From Cryptosporidium bovis (Eukaryota > Apicomplexa > Conoidasida > Eucoccidiorida > Cryptosporidiidae): a stretch of 64,000 nucleotides of DNA. The DNA is taken from positions 434,001 through 498,000 of the forward strand of contig VHIT02000018.1 of the NCBI GenBank assembly GCA_009768925.2. The letters are read 5' to 3'. Position 1 is the stretch's first letter; every line of letters starts with the position of its first letter. This document shows positions 10,801 through 20,506 of the stretch, piece after piece. A program made the translations under genes and the position numbers. The notes beneath the pieces are model-generated. The model saw only the letters and a list, made by a program, of their open reading frames with translations, made no database searches and was not told where the DNA came from.

Positions 10801-13800
10801 TTTTTAGAACAAATATTTAACAATTCAAATCCATATAATAATGATAGTAAAAATAATGGTGCGTTAGACCGTAATGAATACGATAGCATTAAAGTATTAA
10901 GTGATAAAAATGACATTCTAATGCAAGGTATGAAATCAGGTAATAACAAATATGAAGAATTAATAATTTCGCACAATAAAGTAAATGGCAGTAATAATGA
11001 CGTTGATAACTATATGAATGAGATAAAAAGCTTTATTCAAGGTAGTTTTGAATTGAATAGTAATTTAAGTGAGGGAAACACTAATACTAATTTCAGTACT
11101 ACTACAACCACTTCCGGCACTATTAATACAGTTAAAAGTGATTATACTGAAGTTAATACTTTAAAAAACATAAATACAACTACTACGACTATTGCCAACA
11201 ATAGTGAAAGTATTGTCAATGATACATATAACAGTGCCAGTAATTCTAATACCACCAATACTAATATTGTTAATACCATTTCCAACTCTAGCAGTGATAA
11301 TAACGATTATATCATTAGCAATGCCATTTTAAATATAAATAACACCATTTTTGGTGATTCAACTACCCGAATAACAAACGGAACGAATAGTAACTATGTA
11401 AAACCAACACTAGACAGATATGATGATGAGTTTAAATACGAAAATAAAAACGAAACAATAAGTGATTATGAATATGATAATTACAATAACATTAAATATG
11501 AAAAACTGAGAAATTTATACAAAGAATCGGATTACAGTCCAGAAATACTTGGTGTTGTATTAGAACCTAAGGAAGTGACAGAAATGTCAAGATTAGTGCA
11601 CAAAAGCAATGAATATTATATGAATGAATATGAATACAGTGAGTATAATATTCCGAGTGAAGTGGATATACCAAAAACTGAAGAGAGCATACCAAAAATG
11701 ATGTGTTATGAAGAAGAGACAAGGTTTTATAGTCCACTTGAAATGGCAATACCTGTAGAAAACATTGAGCAATGTATATTATCATGTAGTAATACGCCAG
11801 ATTGCAGATATTATTCATATGGTGCATTTCTAAAAGGTCCAAGATCAATAGTAGGCACATGTATATTAATGCCAGATAAACAAGGCTCTGTTTCATTACC
11901 AAACTTTCAATCGGGATCACTAGGATGTCCCGTATCTGCAAGTGTGGCATACGCGGAAGCCATGGAAGAAAGATTGATGAATGGAGTATCTACAGTACAG
12001 GAAAATAGTAAACAAAAGAACTCTTCATCAAATATAAATAGTTATTTGAATTCGGACTGGCCGGGAATATTATCTACTTCATCAATAGCCGTTAAAAGTA
12101 TGAGTGGCTTCTTATCTAGATTTCCACTAAATGATATATTACAAACAAGTATATCTTTATACAATTCTGGATTTTTAGACCAAAAAGGCGCATTAAGACC
12201 TAGTGGAGCGTTTGAAAAACAAAGTGTACTTCCACCACCAGGAGTAGGCTCACCACATGTAGTATGTACATTACAAGGAATGCAATGCTGTGTACCACAG
12301 AAATCAGCCAAAGGCTGGAGAAAAAAACCACCCAGTTTCTTAAGGGTGGATAATCCTTCATGTGAAGCGATATATGTTTCAAAAACAGATATGTTTTGTG
12401 CAACTACATCACTATATGATGGTGAAAGCATTTCAAATCCAGGATATGGACCAAACAATAAAAATTATGGCCAACAAAAAAGTACATCAGGTAATTGTGG
12501 TATGGTAATAATAGAAACAAGTGAGCATTTAATATTCCAAAATACATTGAGAATGCCGTCTAAGGAAATGAATAACGCATTGTGCGAGTGCAAATTAAAT
12601 AAAAGGGATAACAGTATACATGGATCTGGTACATGGGAGTACTCCGTACAAGCCGTACAAGCGGCTATGAATAAAAAGGTTGAAGGCGATCAATTATCTA
12701 CTGGAGTTGCTCAGGCGTTGGCGTGGGTAGAAGCCGTAGGTAACGATCCAAATCCGGCTGTTAATGGATTAGGTGAATTAATATCACAAGTTGCTCAAAG
12801 ACCAAATTCAGATGTTGAATTAATCACACAAATACCAGCTATTAGTCAAAATGCAGTATCAAATATGTTATATAACCAACAAAAACAAAGCAATCATAAC
12901 GACTATAATATTCGAGATAATTTCCGTTCACTAATGAATTCATTAGATAATTGTATTACAAGTTGGCCTGAAAAATGTCAAGTATGGAAATCAAAGTGCG
13001 AGGATAATTTGATATATGGTTACAAAAATCCTCAATGTACTCCGTTGACTATACTAGAAAATGGGTGTCCAATGAGGCAGGTCGGATTCAAGGTCAATCA
13101 TGTTGACTCGGGAATTCTTAGTTTTAGATTCAGGCCAATGAAGTTTTCTGATAATTCACCATTTAGAATTGCTTGCCAATTTTCATTGGTTAAGTGTTCA
13201 ATTGCTAATGTAACACATCACTGTAATGAAAAAAGACTAAATAACATTAAGCAAAAAAAATACTTAAATCACAATATTGATCAAAAAAGCAATATTACAG
13301 GTACCGTTGGTAATATTAATATCAGAAAACACCATCAAATCGAAAACAGTGTTGTTGGTACTGTAATTAATAATATTAATGCAAATAATGACAAAAATAA
13401 AAATATCAACATTATACCTTTAAATTTCTTACCTTATTGGCCAAAGGAAAATAATACCAATGGTTATAGTGAAAATATTATTGAAAAGTACATTAAAGTA
13501 CGTTTTCCACAAGCAGGTAATTACTCAAGTGTAAATATGATTAAATTGTTTAATAATAAAACCAAAAGGGACTTCGCTGCAAAAATAATAAGTGAGAACG
13601 AAGTACCTGCAAATCAAATCATTGAAAATGTCGATATTTATGATAACTCAGACTTCCAATATTTGGGTAAGGTCGAAGTTATACCAAATGACGATGAGTA
13701 TATTGAAGCAAAAGACAAATTATATAATGAAGTCAGTTATAAAGGAACAAATGACAAACAAAATGTTACTAGTGACGAAGGTATAAGAAATAATACTCAT

Positions 13801-14265
13801 ATTTATAATGGTAGAAGTAATGTAGAAACACACAACATCAATATTAATAGCAGTGATCATAATTATTTCTATGGTCAAGAAGATGAATTGGGATTTGGAT
13901 TTAACTTTAATTATAATGTCAGTGATTATGATTATGATGATGATTATTATTACGATTATGGTGATTACAATAACAGAGAACCACTACTATTAGACAAATA
14001 TCAACCTGATATCACTGGCGAGTATTATCCTGAATTCAAAATGGACCAAATAATTATAGAAAATAAACATGATAATGAGTCACATGGCAATTATTACCCA
14101 TATATTACACCCAAAGTAGGCAGTGGTTGGGAAATTAGACTTGATAAAAAGCTATCTTCATCTTCTTTATCATACTTTAATAGCGGTACCATAAGCGACA
14201 GAATTAATGGTTATAAATATATGTTTGCTACAATTATAATAGTTATTATTTTAACGCTAATATAG
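7846..14265 (+). CDS. giant secreted/surface protein: catalytically dead subtilase fold plus Apple/PAN-like region
   Basis: A 2139-residue protein. Residues about 7-26 form a signal peptide. Residues about 270-760 are Asn/Gly/Ser low complexity. Residues about 770-970 follow the subtilisin S8 fold: an ALKV-like strand (CIGYKVWNSS), a helix then a strand (AIDSAINSNAKNIILPL), the oxyanion-loop motif PTGNDG with Asn873, and FSGTGIALAQSIGALNI where active subtilases have GTSMA. The catalytic Ser is Gly944, and I find no DSG or HGTH motif, so protease activity is unlikely. Around 1286-1365 a Cys-rich segment (MMCYEEETRFYSP...CILSCSNTPDCRYYSYG) resembles an Apple/PAN domain. More Cys-rich sequence follows at about 1480-1830. 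The C terminus is a bare hydrophobic tail (FATIIIVIILTLI), either a tail membrane segment or a GPI-attachment signal. Likely on the parasite surface or in secretory organelles. Single exon. Confidence 0.82.
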   Translation: MVYKKEKLINLICCGFLLFYFDAFISGEKELKEQNDKVNSDWINFISTSHIMKEKVPFVGVGDFCIGNDCNTNNNNNNNLQLVDNINKSEDNNYKITRYICILLSDNIKSREIDANSFFDRLNNYVETNELPISFVEFYEKLGVFIIDIKSINKEQVDWNLSPLIEGLKQIKKLDILNKADCTRDSIMTEQSVFKSNNNISDKKIIPTSINFNNTFGINRGLLLNDTQNSENDSQIVDEDEDSKLYKELDGYFLKKFTEATNLLGKIKSRGSSNEGSSVLNALNFLSTIGGNKQEKKRLNSGSGKNSSKITISPLYLMSLNSKNKNITEITQNMKSQLSPIDHVDLSKEDISLDKDLANNIATVIFKGMSDSSSLFPPPFGNPSKGNTLNNSYQDSMYYNMNNLPVISSWSYKPIPQGNNNYLNGFSNNEKNIRTAVDPGTVGGLSLGGSYNQNMNMGNGININNLQNHDNSIIGFNNQYGNINNNANSQNVGISQSRSGSGLAPVIFESIDNWGKPTTQQQSNAINTNILQGAKQSNDLKLPTLNSPTTSEWMRKAITKQGEVGNKQAFININDITVDNAGNNYDRNNNHNNLNTNSGQINSDLNNNGKTFFSNSNNYFNTPLTQASRLSNTQYGYFNPQNYGHSQGTTFVKMNGSVFDDPSDITSFHPEGFINRLPSEVSNNMTQSQKDKINLINAFIGTGFDTVLQMNNFASGGNNEQNKSSTKRRLFELNSYNKTKNNNNNNINTDIYDNLLSNIDTNQGQDTAMAYVTGCDCKRFPNGIACPLVLSGEINIQCIGYKVWNSSKRGAPLSDVTSAIDSAINSNAKNIILPLKFDLKTIEENRSAPRILRQIMRRTSKENNILFALPTGNDGLQEIDRTLDFPCDDLSGIYAFCVGSINNKSGMLSSFTNVPQLNNAIYVNGEDVESIGINQQKQLFSGTGIALAQSIGALNIIQGITKDKTTIFDQLAILYSTPKKLPSRIFLEQIFNNSNPYNNDSKNNGALDRNEYDSIKVLSDKNDILMQGMKSGNNKYEELIISHNKVNGSNNDVDNYMNEIKSFIQGSFELNSNLSEGNTNTNFSTTTTTSGTINTVKSDYTEVNTLKNINTTTTTIANNSESIVNDTYNSASNSNTTNTNIVNTISNSSSDNNDYIISNAILNINNTIFGDSTTRITNGTNSNYVKPTLDRYDDEFKYENKNETISDYEYDNYNNIKYEKLRNLYKESDYSPEILGVVLEPKEVTEMSRLVHKSNEYYMNEYEYSEYNIPSEVDIPKTEESIPKMMCYEEETRFYSPLEMAIPVENIEQCILSCSNTPDCRYYSYGAFLKGPRSIVGTCILMPDKQGSVSLPNFQSGSLGCPVSASVAYAEAMEERLMNGVSTVQENSKQKNSSSNINSYLNSDWPGILSTSSIAVKSMSGFLSRFPLNDILQTSISLYNSGFLDQKGALRPSGAFEKQSVLPPPGVGSPHVVCTLQGMQCCVPQKSAKGWRKKPPSFLRVDNPSCEAIYVSKTDMFCATTSLYDGESISNPGYGPNNKNYGQQKSTSGNCGMVIIETSEHLIFQNTLRMPSKEMNNALCECKLNKRDNSIHGSGTWEYSVQAVQAAMNKKVEGDQLSTGVAQALAWVEAVGNDPNPAVNGLGELISQVAQRPNSDVELITQIPAISQNAVSNMLYNQQKQSNHNDYNIRDNFRSLMNSLDNCITSWPEKCQVWKSKCEDNLIYGYKNPQCTPLTILENGCPMRQVGFKVNHVDSGILSFRFRPMKFSDNSPFRIACQFSLVKCSIANVTHHCNEKRLNNIKQKKYLNHNIDQKSNITGTVGNINIRKHHQIENSVVGTVINNINANNDKNKNINIIPLNFLPYWPKENNTNGYSENIIEKYIKVRFPQAGNYSSVNMIKLFNNKTKRDFAAKIISENEVPANQIIENVDIYDNSDFQYLGKVEVIPNDDEYIEAKDKLYNEVSYKGTNDKQNVTSDEGIRNNTHIYNGRSNVETHNININSSDHNYFYGQEDELGFGFNFNYNVSDYDYDDDYYYDYGDYNNREPLLLDKYQPDITGEYYPEFKMDQIIIENKHDNESHGNYYPYITPKVGSGWEIRLDKKLSSSSLSYFNSGTISDRINGYKYMFATIIIVIILTLI

Positions 14266-14542
14266 TCAATCTAATACTAGATACGTATTAAGTAGTTGCA
14301 TTTTTTTAAAATTAAACTTAAGTGTACAGATATTTAATTGTTATCTGCATTGTAATAAGTATTTATATTTCATTTTTCACTACACTAACAACCAATATTA
14401 TTTTTATTACTCATTTAATATTTTCTGAGCTAAGCCTCCCCTCTTTTTTTCCGACGCTTGTTTTTTTCGTAATATGTAAATCGGCACCAAAAATAAAAAT
14501 CATTTATATCTAGCCGTTGTTTATTTATGTTAATAAATAAAA

Positions 14543-15494
14543 ATGCTAAAGATTGATAAACAAAATAAGAAGGGTGTTTCACAGCCTTTGGAAAGAAATA
14601 TTATGAAAAGTTCCCCAGAAGTAAGTTCATTTCGAGTTTATTGACGGTCCAAAATAAAATAATATTTTATATCCAACTGTTAATGCGTAATAAACCATTT
14701 TTATTGGAAATTATTATAATAATTAATGCAATAATCTTAAATTCTTTAGATTAATTTGAGTTCATTCGCTTTTTTGTTTTCTGAAATTGTACAATATTCA
14801 TTAACATGCTTAAAACCTGGGATTAGGCTTGAAGACAAGTATGTTTATTTTTATACTTATATATTAAGTTGTCGCTTTAAATTTCACTTTATTTGCATAT
14901 CAAATTAATAAACAATTTTATATAAAGACTTCATGAAATAGGTATTTCTGTTGGTTATAAAATTACAGAACTAGTATCTATAAGAGATAAAACCCATCAG
15001 AAAAGAGAGACCAGAATTCTTCAAATACTTACGTTTATTTCACAAAAATGCTGGAAATATTTATTTGGTCATACAGGTGACCTTTTAAAAGGCCAAGAGT
15101 CCGATGACGAATGTAAGTTGCGTAGAGATAACTGATATGAAGACAGCTATAATTATAACACATTTCTATTTATTTTAATTCACCAACATTAGATATGATT
15201 AATGATAAAAATTTGCTTCTAAATAAATTTATTTCAGTACCAAGAGTGAGTTTAATTAATCGGTTTGCTTATACTCATTTTAATTTAATCTTGTAAAACA
15301 AACAGGATCTTGAACATATAAATTGTGGTGCATATGCAGCAGGAATTGTTTCGGGGATATTGGACAGTTCAGAATTTCCTGCAAATGTTACTGCTCATAC
15401 AACAGAAGATACGCCAAATAATTACAGCACAACAATATTAATTAAATTTGAACAGTTTGTTTTATTGAGAGACAAATCAATACAGTCTTCTTAA
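14543..15494 (+). CDS. TRAPPC5: TRAPP complex subunit 5 (TRAPPC5/Trs31), five exons
   Basis: A core subunit of the TRAPP tethering complex (Bet3 fold), which activates Rab1/Ypt1 in ER-Golgi traffic. I built the model by hand: exons 14543-14620, 14750-14838, 14928-15112, 15193-15245 and 15306-15494, encoding 197 residues. All four introns are GT-AG (128, 89, 80 and 60 nt) and all junctions keep frame. The product reads INLSSFAFLFSEIVQYS, then KLHEIGISVGYKITELV, KCWKYLFG, LLNKFISVPR and CGAYAAGIVSGIL..FPANVTAH, the order and spacing of TRAPPC5 (family about 190 residues). Five exons is many for an intron-poor genome. Its stop is only 15 bp from the stop of the convergent GH13 gene. The ATG at 14543 is chosen because an earlier ATG at 14527 meets a stop at once. 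Confidence 0.92.
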
Positions 15495-15509
15495 TTCTTA
15501 TTTGATTGT

Positions 15510-17402
15510 TTATTTACACAATTTATAAATAGTTACGGAGTATTTTGGTATATTTAATAAAAAATATGTATCATTGTTTTCTTTATTGTATAATGAATTG
15601 ATTATTTCTCCTTTGTGACTTGTATAACTTTCGTCCCAACCACCATATTCACCAGATTGTGAATTGAATACCTGCACAATTTTGTTCCCATATTTATTTG
15701 TTATATAATTGCTTATACTAACGGAATAATTTCTATTTAACCATTCGCATTTATCCATATTTACAACACATAGGCATGCATTATTATTTTTACCTTCTCT
15801 TACAAATGAAACGAGTAAGTGATTTGGATTTATGTTAAATTCGATAAAATTATTATAATCTGACGAAAATACGTCTTTCTCGGTAATTTTGATATAATTT
15901 ATATCTTTTACTAAATTTCTCATTTCATAAGTTAATTTGTCCTTATCCCTTATCAATTTCCAATTATAGTTATGATTGTTATCCTTTACAGACCACCATT
16001 CTCCTTGTAAGTTTTCTGTTCCCATGAATAACATTGGAACACCAAAAGATATACAAGAAAGCGAATACAATAATCTGAGATATGCTCTTGCATCCCAATT
16101 ATTCCTTCCGCCAAACAGATCTATCATATATCTACCAATTCTATCATCGCCATTCGGAATACCACCATTGTGTCTATTGCCTATTTGGTCATGGTTACCT
16201 AACATCATTAATATACATTGATATGGTGATTTAAATCCATTGTGACCTTGTATCAATGATTTGCAATAACCATTGTTCCAGTCATATTGATTTTTTTGAT
16301 TTCTAAATTGACTTATTATATCGTAATAAGAGGAATGTATCCAGCATGAATCAAATCCATATTCTTTAATATAGTTGGGATTTTCTGGTACTATTTCGGC
16401 TATAAAATATTTATTTCGATATTTACTTCTTAATTTATCAGTTATAATTTTTAGTAACCAACTTGGAATATTATGTGCACTGTCAAATCTAATTCCATCA
16501 ACTCCATATTCACCTAAAAATACATCACATGCCATAAACAACATTTCTTGTATTTCTTTTTTATGAAAATTGAATTTTGCTCCCCAACCTGTATCACCAC
16601 CATCCTCAAAATAAATACCTCCCTTATAGTCATAACCGTCAAAATTCCATAACGAGTTCATTTTAGATGCAGCATGATGCAACACGATATCAATGATTAT
16701 TGATATACCATTATCATGGGATTTTTTAATTAAATACTCAAAGTCATCTATGCTGCCTAAATTAATATTCAATGACATCATTAACCTTGGGTTATATCCC
16801 CACTCGCCACAATATTCTACAACTGGCATTAGTTCTATGCAGTTAAAATTCAATTCTTTAATATATTCAATGGCATTGTCAGCTATCTGTTTAAAAAAAC
16901 TGTCATTATTGCTATTATTATTATTATTAAATATGCTATTATATTGTTTAATGTAACTTTCAACATGCAATTCATATATTATTAAATTATTTTTATCTAT
17001 TATTCCACTACTATTTATCTCTTTGTTTTTATTTCTTTTACTTAAATAATCAATAACATAACATAAGTCAGATTCATATTCAGTATACCTTGAATAAGGA
17101 TCTCTTCTTTTTATTTTTTCTCCAGTTGAAGTTTCTAAGAGATAGTAATATTTTTCATATTCTTTTACGTTTTTTATTACTACTTGCTTTATATTATCTG
17201 AAATATTTTTCATTAAATAGTTATTATTTGTTTCACCATTTACTAGCCATACATTTCTGCATTTAACTACCCATATTCTAAATACACATATTCCACTTTT
17301 TTTATAATATATTGATCCCATTTTAATATCACACTTTTCTTGTTCAACTATTTCTTTTTTCTCATCTTCAGTAAGCTCGTCATATTCTATTTCTTCCCAC
17401 AT
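15510..17402 (-). CDS. GH13 alpha-glucan branching enzyme-like protein
   Basis: A 630-residue glycoside hydrolase family 13 protein. It probably makes alpha-1,6 branches in the storage glucan (amylopectin) of the cytosol; a related alpha-glucanase role cannot be excluded. The N terminus (to about 130) looks like a CBM48-type beta domain. The (beta/alpha)8 barrel follows with the expected regions: YELHVESY, ELMPVVEYCGEWGYNP, DIVLHHAA, DGIRFDSAHN with nucleophile Asp307, FIAEIVPENP with acid/base Glu336, and LGNHDQ with stabilising Asp405. All three carboxylates are present, so activity is expected. The EWGYNP motif favours the branching-enzyme/trehalohydrolase side of GH13 over plain alpha-amylase. 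A poly-Asn insertion sits near residue 160. Single exon; convergent with TRAPPC5. Confidence 0.85.
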   Translation of the reverse strand: MWEEIEYDELTEDEKKEIVEQEKCDIKMGSIYYKKSGICVFRIWVVKCRNVWLVNGETNNNYLMKNISDNIKQVVIKNVKEYEKYYYLLETSTGEKIKRRDPYSRYTEYESDLCYVIDYLSKRNKNKEINSSGIIDKNNLIIYELHVESYIKQYNSIFNNNNNSNNDSFFKQIADNAIEYIKELNFNCIELMPVVEYCGEWGYNPRLMMSLNINLGSIDDFEYLIKKSHDNGISIIIDIVLHHAASKMNSLWNFDGYDYKGGIYFEDGGDTGWGAKFNFHKKEIQEMLFMACDVFLGEYGVDGIRFDSAHNIPSWLLKIITDKLRSKYRNKYFIAEIVPENPNYIKEYGFDSCWIHSSYYDIISQFRNQKNQYDWNNGYCKSLIQGHNGFKSPYQCILMMLGNHDQIGNRHNGGIPNGDDRIGRYMIDLFGGRNNWDARAYLRLLYSLSCISFGVPMLFMGTENLQGEWWSVKDNNHNYNWKLIRDKDKLTYEMRNLVKDINYIKITEKDVFSSDYNNFIEFNINPNHLLVSFVREGKNNNACLCVVNMDKCEWLNRNYSVSISNYITNKYGNKIVQVFNSQSGEYGGWDESYTSHKGEIINSLYNKENNDTYFLLNIPKYSVTIYKLCK

Positions 17403-17512
17403 TTTCTTTTAGTTAGGCTTTAAACTGTTTTGTTCCTAAAGAAACCTCTTTATACTGTAAACAGATATTTATTTATGTTTAATGCTATTTTTATATATTA
17501 TTTGCATGCAAT

Positions 17513-17520
17513 ATCTAACA
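17513..17520. promoter_or_regulatory. TGCATGCA, candidate ApiAP2 site (first of pair)
   Basis: Perfect TGCATGCA about 110 bp before the start codon of the minus-strand GH13 gene. A second copy begins exactly 60 bp further right. Confidence 0.45.
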
Positions 17521-17572
17521 TCCACATGATTATTATTTGTATGTTTACATACCGGTATTAAGTGCATGCACA

Positions 17573-17580
17573 TCCATTTG
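17573..17580. promoter_or_regulatory. TGCATGCA, candidate ApiAP2 site (second of pair)
   Basis: Second perfect copy, 60 bp from the first, about 170 bp before the GH13 start and 510 bp before the GYF-protein start. Confidence 0.45.
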
Positions 17581-18088
17581 CATTTAATTGCCTTTACACA
17601 ATTTTGACCTAATTTAATTCTTTTTAGCATATTTATTAAACAAGATATGGGAAGGCGATTAATTAATTAGTAGGAGATTCATCTTGCTAATTATTTTACA
17701 TCGGTTAATCCTTATTTTTAAACTTAAAATTCTTACAGCAGGCAATTATCATTGATTTAAATAATATATATGTATATATATATAAATATGTATATACATA
17801 TATATTACTTTCATAATAATAATAATAATGGGAATTATTATTTGAGGAAAGGAACGAATATTTCTGAAATAAATGATATGGTCAAATTACCGCACAAACT
17901 GCACTTTAACAGTAGTACCGGGATCAATTAAAGGGGAAATGTGTAAACCTGAAATTGTTAGAAAAAAAGAGAAATAATAAAGAACTAAATAGGATAATAA
18001 AATAAGTTAATATAATACTGGTAGAAACGAATATATAAACTATAATATTAGCATAAATAAAGTTTCAATGGAAAGAGTAACATAAAAT

Positions 18089-20506
18089 ATGTCAGGTTCA
18101 GATAAGTTGTATGAAAATAGAGGTGAAATAGGAGTAGATACTTTGAATTTCAATAATAAACCGATATATTCAATTAATACACTTCTGGGGTTTTATAGGC
18201 CACTGAATATTCCAAAGGGTATTTACAAGCTTGAAGATGTTGAACATAGAATTAATTACAATGCAAGAAACATAGATTTTAATATTAGTCATTATCGTCA
18301 AAATGGTTGCTTTGACAGCAAGTTCAAGGATAAATACAGTAAAAACTATCCAAGAAGATATAAGTATAATAAAACTACAAATAATTCTCCAAATAAAAAT
18401 TTACTAGAATGTTCATGGAGAGAATACGACAAGCCATTTAATTTGGGTTTTAACCGTTTATCGATATCTAGTGACGTTACTGAACATGAAAATAGCAATA
18501 ATCATATAATAGAAAAAACAATAACTAATGAATTAGAATCAAATAGAAATAAGTTTTTTAGTTCAGAAACAAAATTAGATCAAAGCTACAATACGAGTCA
18601 TTTAAATAATAGAACGGGAAATGTCAATTCAATACCAAGTGAAATAGGTGGTAGCAAATATAGTAATATGGTATTGGAAGATTATTTTAAAGAAAAGCAT
18701 TCACTTAATGTAATGCAAAATGTTGTTAATGATAATAGTGGTATTAACAATAATAATGGGGGTTTGACAAATGGTATGATTCATTTCAACGAAAACATTG
18801 TTAATGAATTGATTGATAATAGACATTTACATTGCGATATCACAACAAATAATAATAAAAACACATATAAAATTGGTAGCAATAGTTACTTATATGGTAT
18901 TATGGAAAATAATGCAATAAATAGTGGTATAAGTAACAATGTTAATATTAATGATTATTATTTTGAAGTAGGTAATATTAATGATAATAATTTAGGAAAA
19001 TTAAACGAAAATAACGGTATTAGTTATGTATCTAAAGAGGATAGGTTGAATAAAATAAATAACAACATTATAAATACAAGTAGTAATATTAACAATTATA
19101 ATTCAATATTTAATAGAGATAACTATTATAAAATAAATGCAGATAACAATGGTATTCAATGTAAAAATAAAGAGTTTCCTGTTTTTGGTGATCAAATAAT
19201 GAACACAAGTATGAGTACTATGGTCGATGATGTACAGAATGATTTAGATAAACCACTGTGGTTTTTCAAAGAAGTCAATTCAACAATAATACATGGACCG
19301 TATTCAACTAATGAAATGAAAAATTTGAGTGATAATTGTAAAATTACAATTAATGCGTTATTATTTTCAACGATAAATAAGCGTATTTGGCATCCATTAG
19401 ATTCATATTATCCTTACTTGAAAAGTATTTTTCAATATATTCCAGGTAATTGTTTTGATAAAAATTCTGTTTCCATAGTAAATACAACTAAAAAAGAGGA
19501 AAAAAATGACATAGAAACGATTATTACTAATGTATCAAATTTTAATTTAGAGGAAAATAATTTTAATATTGCTTCAAAAAGTGATACCATTTCAAGTAAT
19601 TTAGATACTCAAATAAATAATGATGGTCAAGTATTCAAAAAAGATCAAGAACCTAAATTAGGAGCTATTGAAAATAACGAATTAGATTTTGATAGTAATG
19701 ACTGTAATGGTAAAAATACGCCGACAATAATTGATTCAAATGATGATAAGTTAATAGAAGTCAATAGTGATTTAGTCATAAATTTTGATAGTATACAAAA
19801 AAATTCAAAAAAGCCAGCATGGAATATATCAAATGAAGAAGGTAAAAAAAGAGTAATTGTGAATTTTGAGAATATACTTAAAGAGGAAAAGAATTCATTT
19901 GAAAATATATTACAAAAAAATGTACGTGTTGGAAGTAATGATGGAATTTTAGATAAAAGCGATAAATCAAATATAACTAAAGGTTGGAAAAAAATAAATA
20001 CAGATATTCAAATTCATTCATTAAATCCATATGAAAATTTAGAAGAAACAAGTACAAAAGTAAAAAAAGAAATCAATTTACTTGCAATTAATAACCAAAT
20101 AGTTAATAACGTTTCACTCAATTCTATGTCAAAATATAGTGCAAAAAGTGGATGGAAAGGTTGGGGTAACACAAGTTATAAAAAACAAAATATCAAAAAT
20201 ACAGACTCACCAATAGATAAGACAAAATTTTCATTAATTAATGTGAATAATCACAACGATGACAAAGGTTTTTGGGACTTGTGTAGGTCTTATAATACTG
20301 ATAATGTAATAGATAATAACAAGATTAATGTTGAATCAAGCATGGATAATAATGAGGAATTGAAACTGAACATTAAGGATAATAAAGTAATTTCAAGTCA
20401 AGTCTCCAAAAACAGAAAGAAAAAGGGTATAAAAATAGATTCATCTTTGTTGTCATTTGGAATACGTTCAGACAGACCAAGAAACCTTAATTACGACTTG
20501 GATTAA
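18089..20506 (+). CDS. GYF-domain protein with eIF4E-binding motif (GIGYF-like)
   Basis: An 805-residue Asn-rich protein. Residues 27-33 read YSINTLL, which fits the eIF4E/4EHP-binding consensus Y-x4-L-hydrophobic, and it is followed by GFYRPL, much as in GIGYF proteins. A GYF domain lies at about 388-455: W391-F-F with H-G-P-Y (402-405), a helix (STNEMKNL) and W-H-P near the end. GYF domains bind proline-rich peptides. GIGYF proteins link a cap-binding 4E protein to translational repression and mRNA decay. The strict G-Y-F tripeptide is not kept here. The C terminus has a WKGWG motif and an ending (KIDSSLLSFGIRSDRPRNLN) that looks conserved. The eIF4E link is inference from the motif. Confidence 0.75.
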   Translation: MSGSDKLYENRGEIGVDTLNFNNKPIYSINTLLGFYRPLNIPKGIYKLEDVEHRINYNARNIDFNISHYRQNGCFDSKFKDKYSKNYPRRYKYNKTTNNSPNKNLLECSWREYDKPFNLGFNRLSISSDVTEHENSNNHIIEKTITNELESNRNKFFSSETKLDQSYNTSHLNNRTGNVNSIPSEIGGSKYSNMVLEDYFKEKHSLNVMQNVVNDNSGINNNNGGLTNGMIHFNENIVNELIDNRHLHCDITTNNNKNTYKIGSNSYLYGIMENNAINSGISNNVNINDYYFEVGNINDNNLGKLNENNGISYVSKEDRLNKINNNIINTSSNINNYNSIFNRDNYYKINADNNGIQCKNKEFPVFGDQIMNTSMSTMVDDVQNDLDKPLWFFKEVNSTIIHGPYSTNEMKNLSDNCKITINALLFSTINKRIWHPLDSYYPYLKSIFQYIPGNCFDKNSVSIVNTTKKEEKNDIETIITNVSNFNLEENNFNIASKSDTISSNLDTQINNDGQVFKKDQEPKLGAIENNELDFDSNDCNGKNTPTIIDSNDDKLIEVNSDLVINFDSIQKNSKKPAWNISNEEGKKRVIVNFENILKEEKNSFENILQKNVRVGSNDGILDKSDKSNITKGWKKINTDIQIHSLNPYENLEETSTKVKKEINLLAINNQIVNNVSLNSMSKYSAKSGWKGWGNTSYKKQNIKNTDSPIDKTKFSLINVNNHNDDKGFWDLCRSYNTDNVIDNNKINVESSMDNNEELKLNIKDNKVISSQVSKNRKKKGIKIDSSLLSFGIRSDRPRNLNYDLD

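Larger units (their letters stand above)
17403..18088. other. divergent promoter region with two TGCATGCA sites and an alternating AT tract
   Basis: Spacer between the branching-enzyme-like gene and the GYF protein. It has two TGCATGCA sites (listed separately) and, near 17761-17810, a self-complementary run of AT/GTAT repeats. Confidence 0.5.

Noticed and set aside
12042-12458. 138-codon minus-strand frame inside the giant secreted protein
   Set aside because: Shadow of the strong plus-strand gene; no independent domain.
17761-17830. AT/GTAT repeats as a CRISPR-like or tandem array
   Set aside because: No spaced direct repeats; simple-sequence DNA only.
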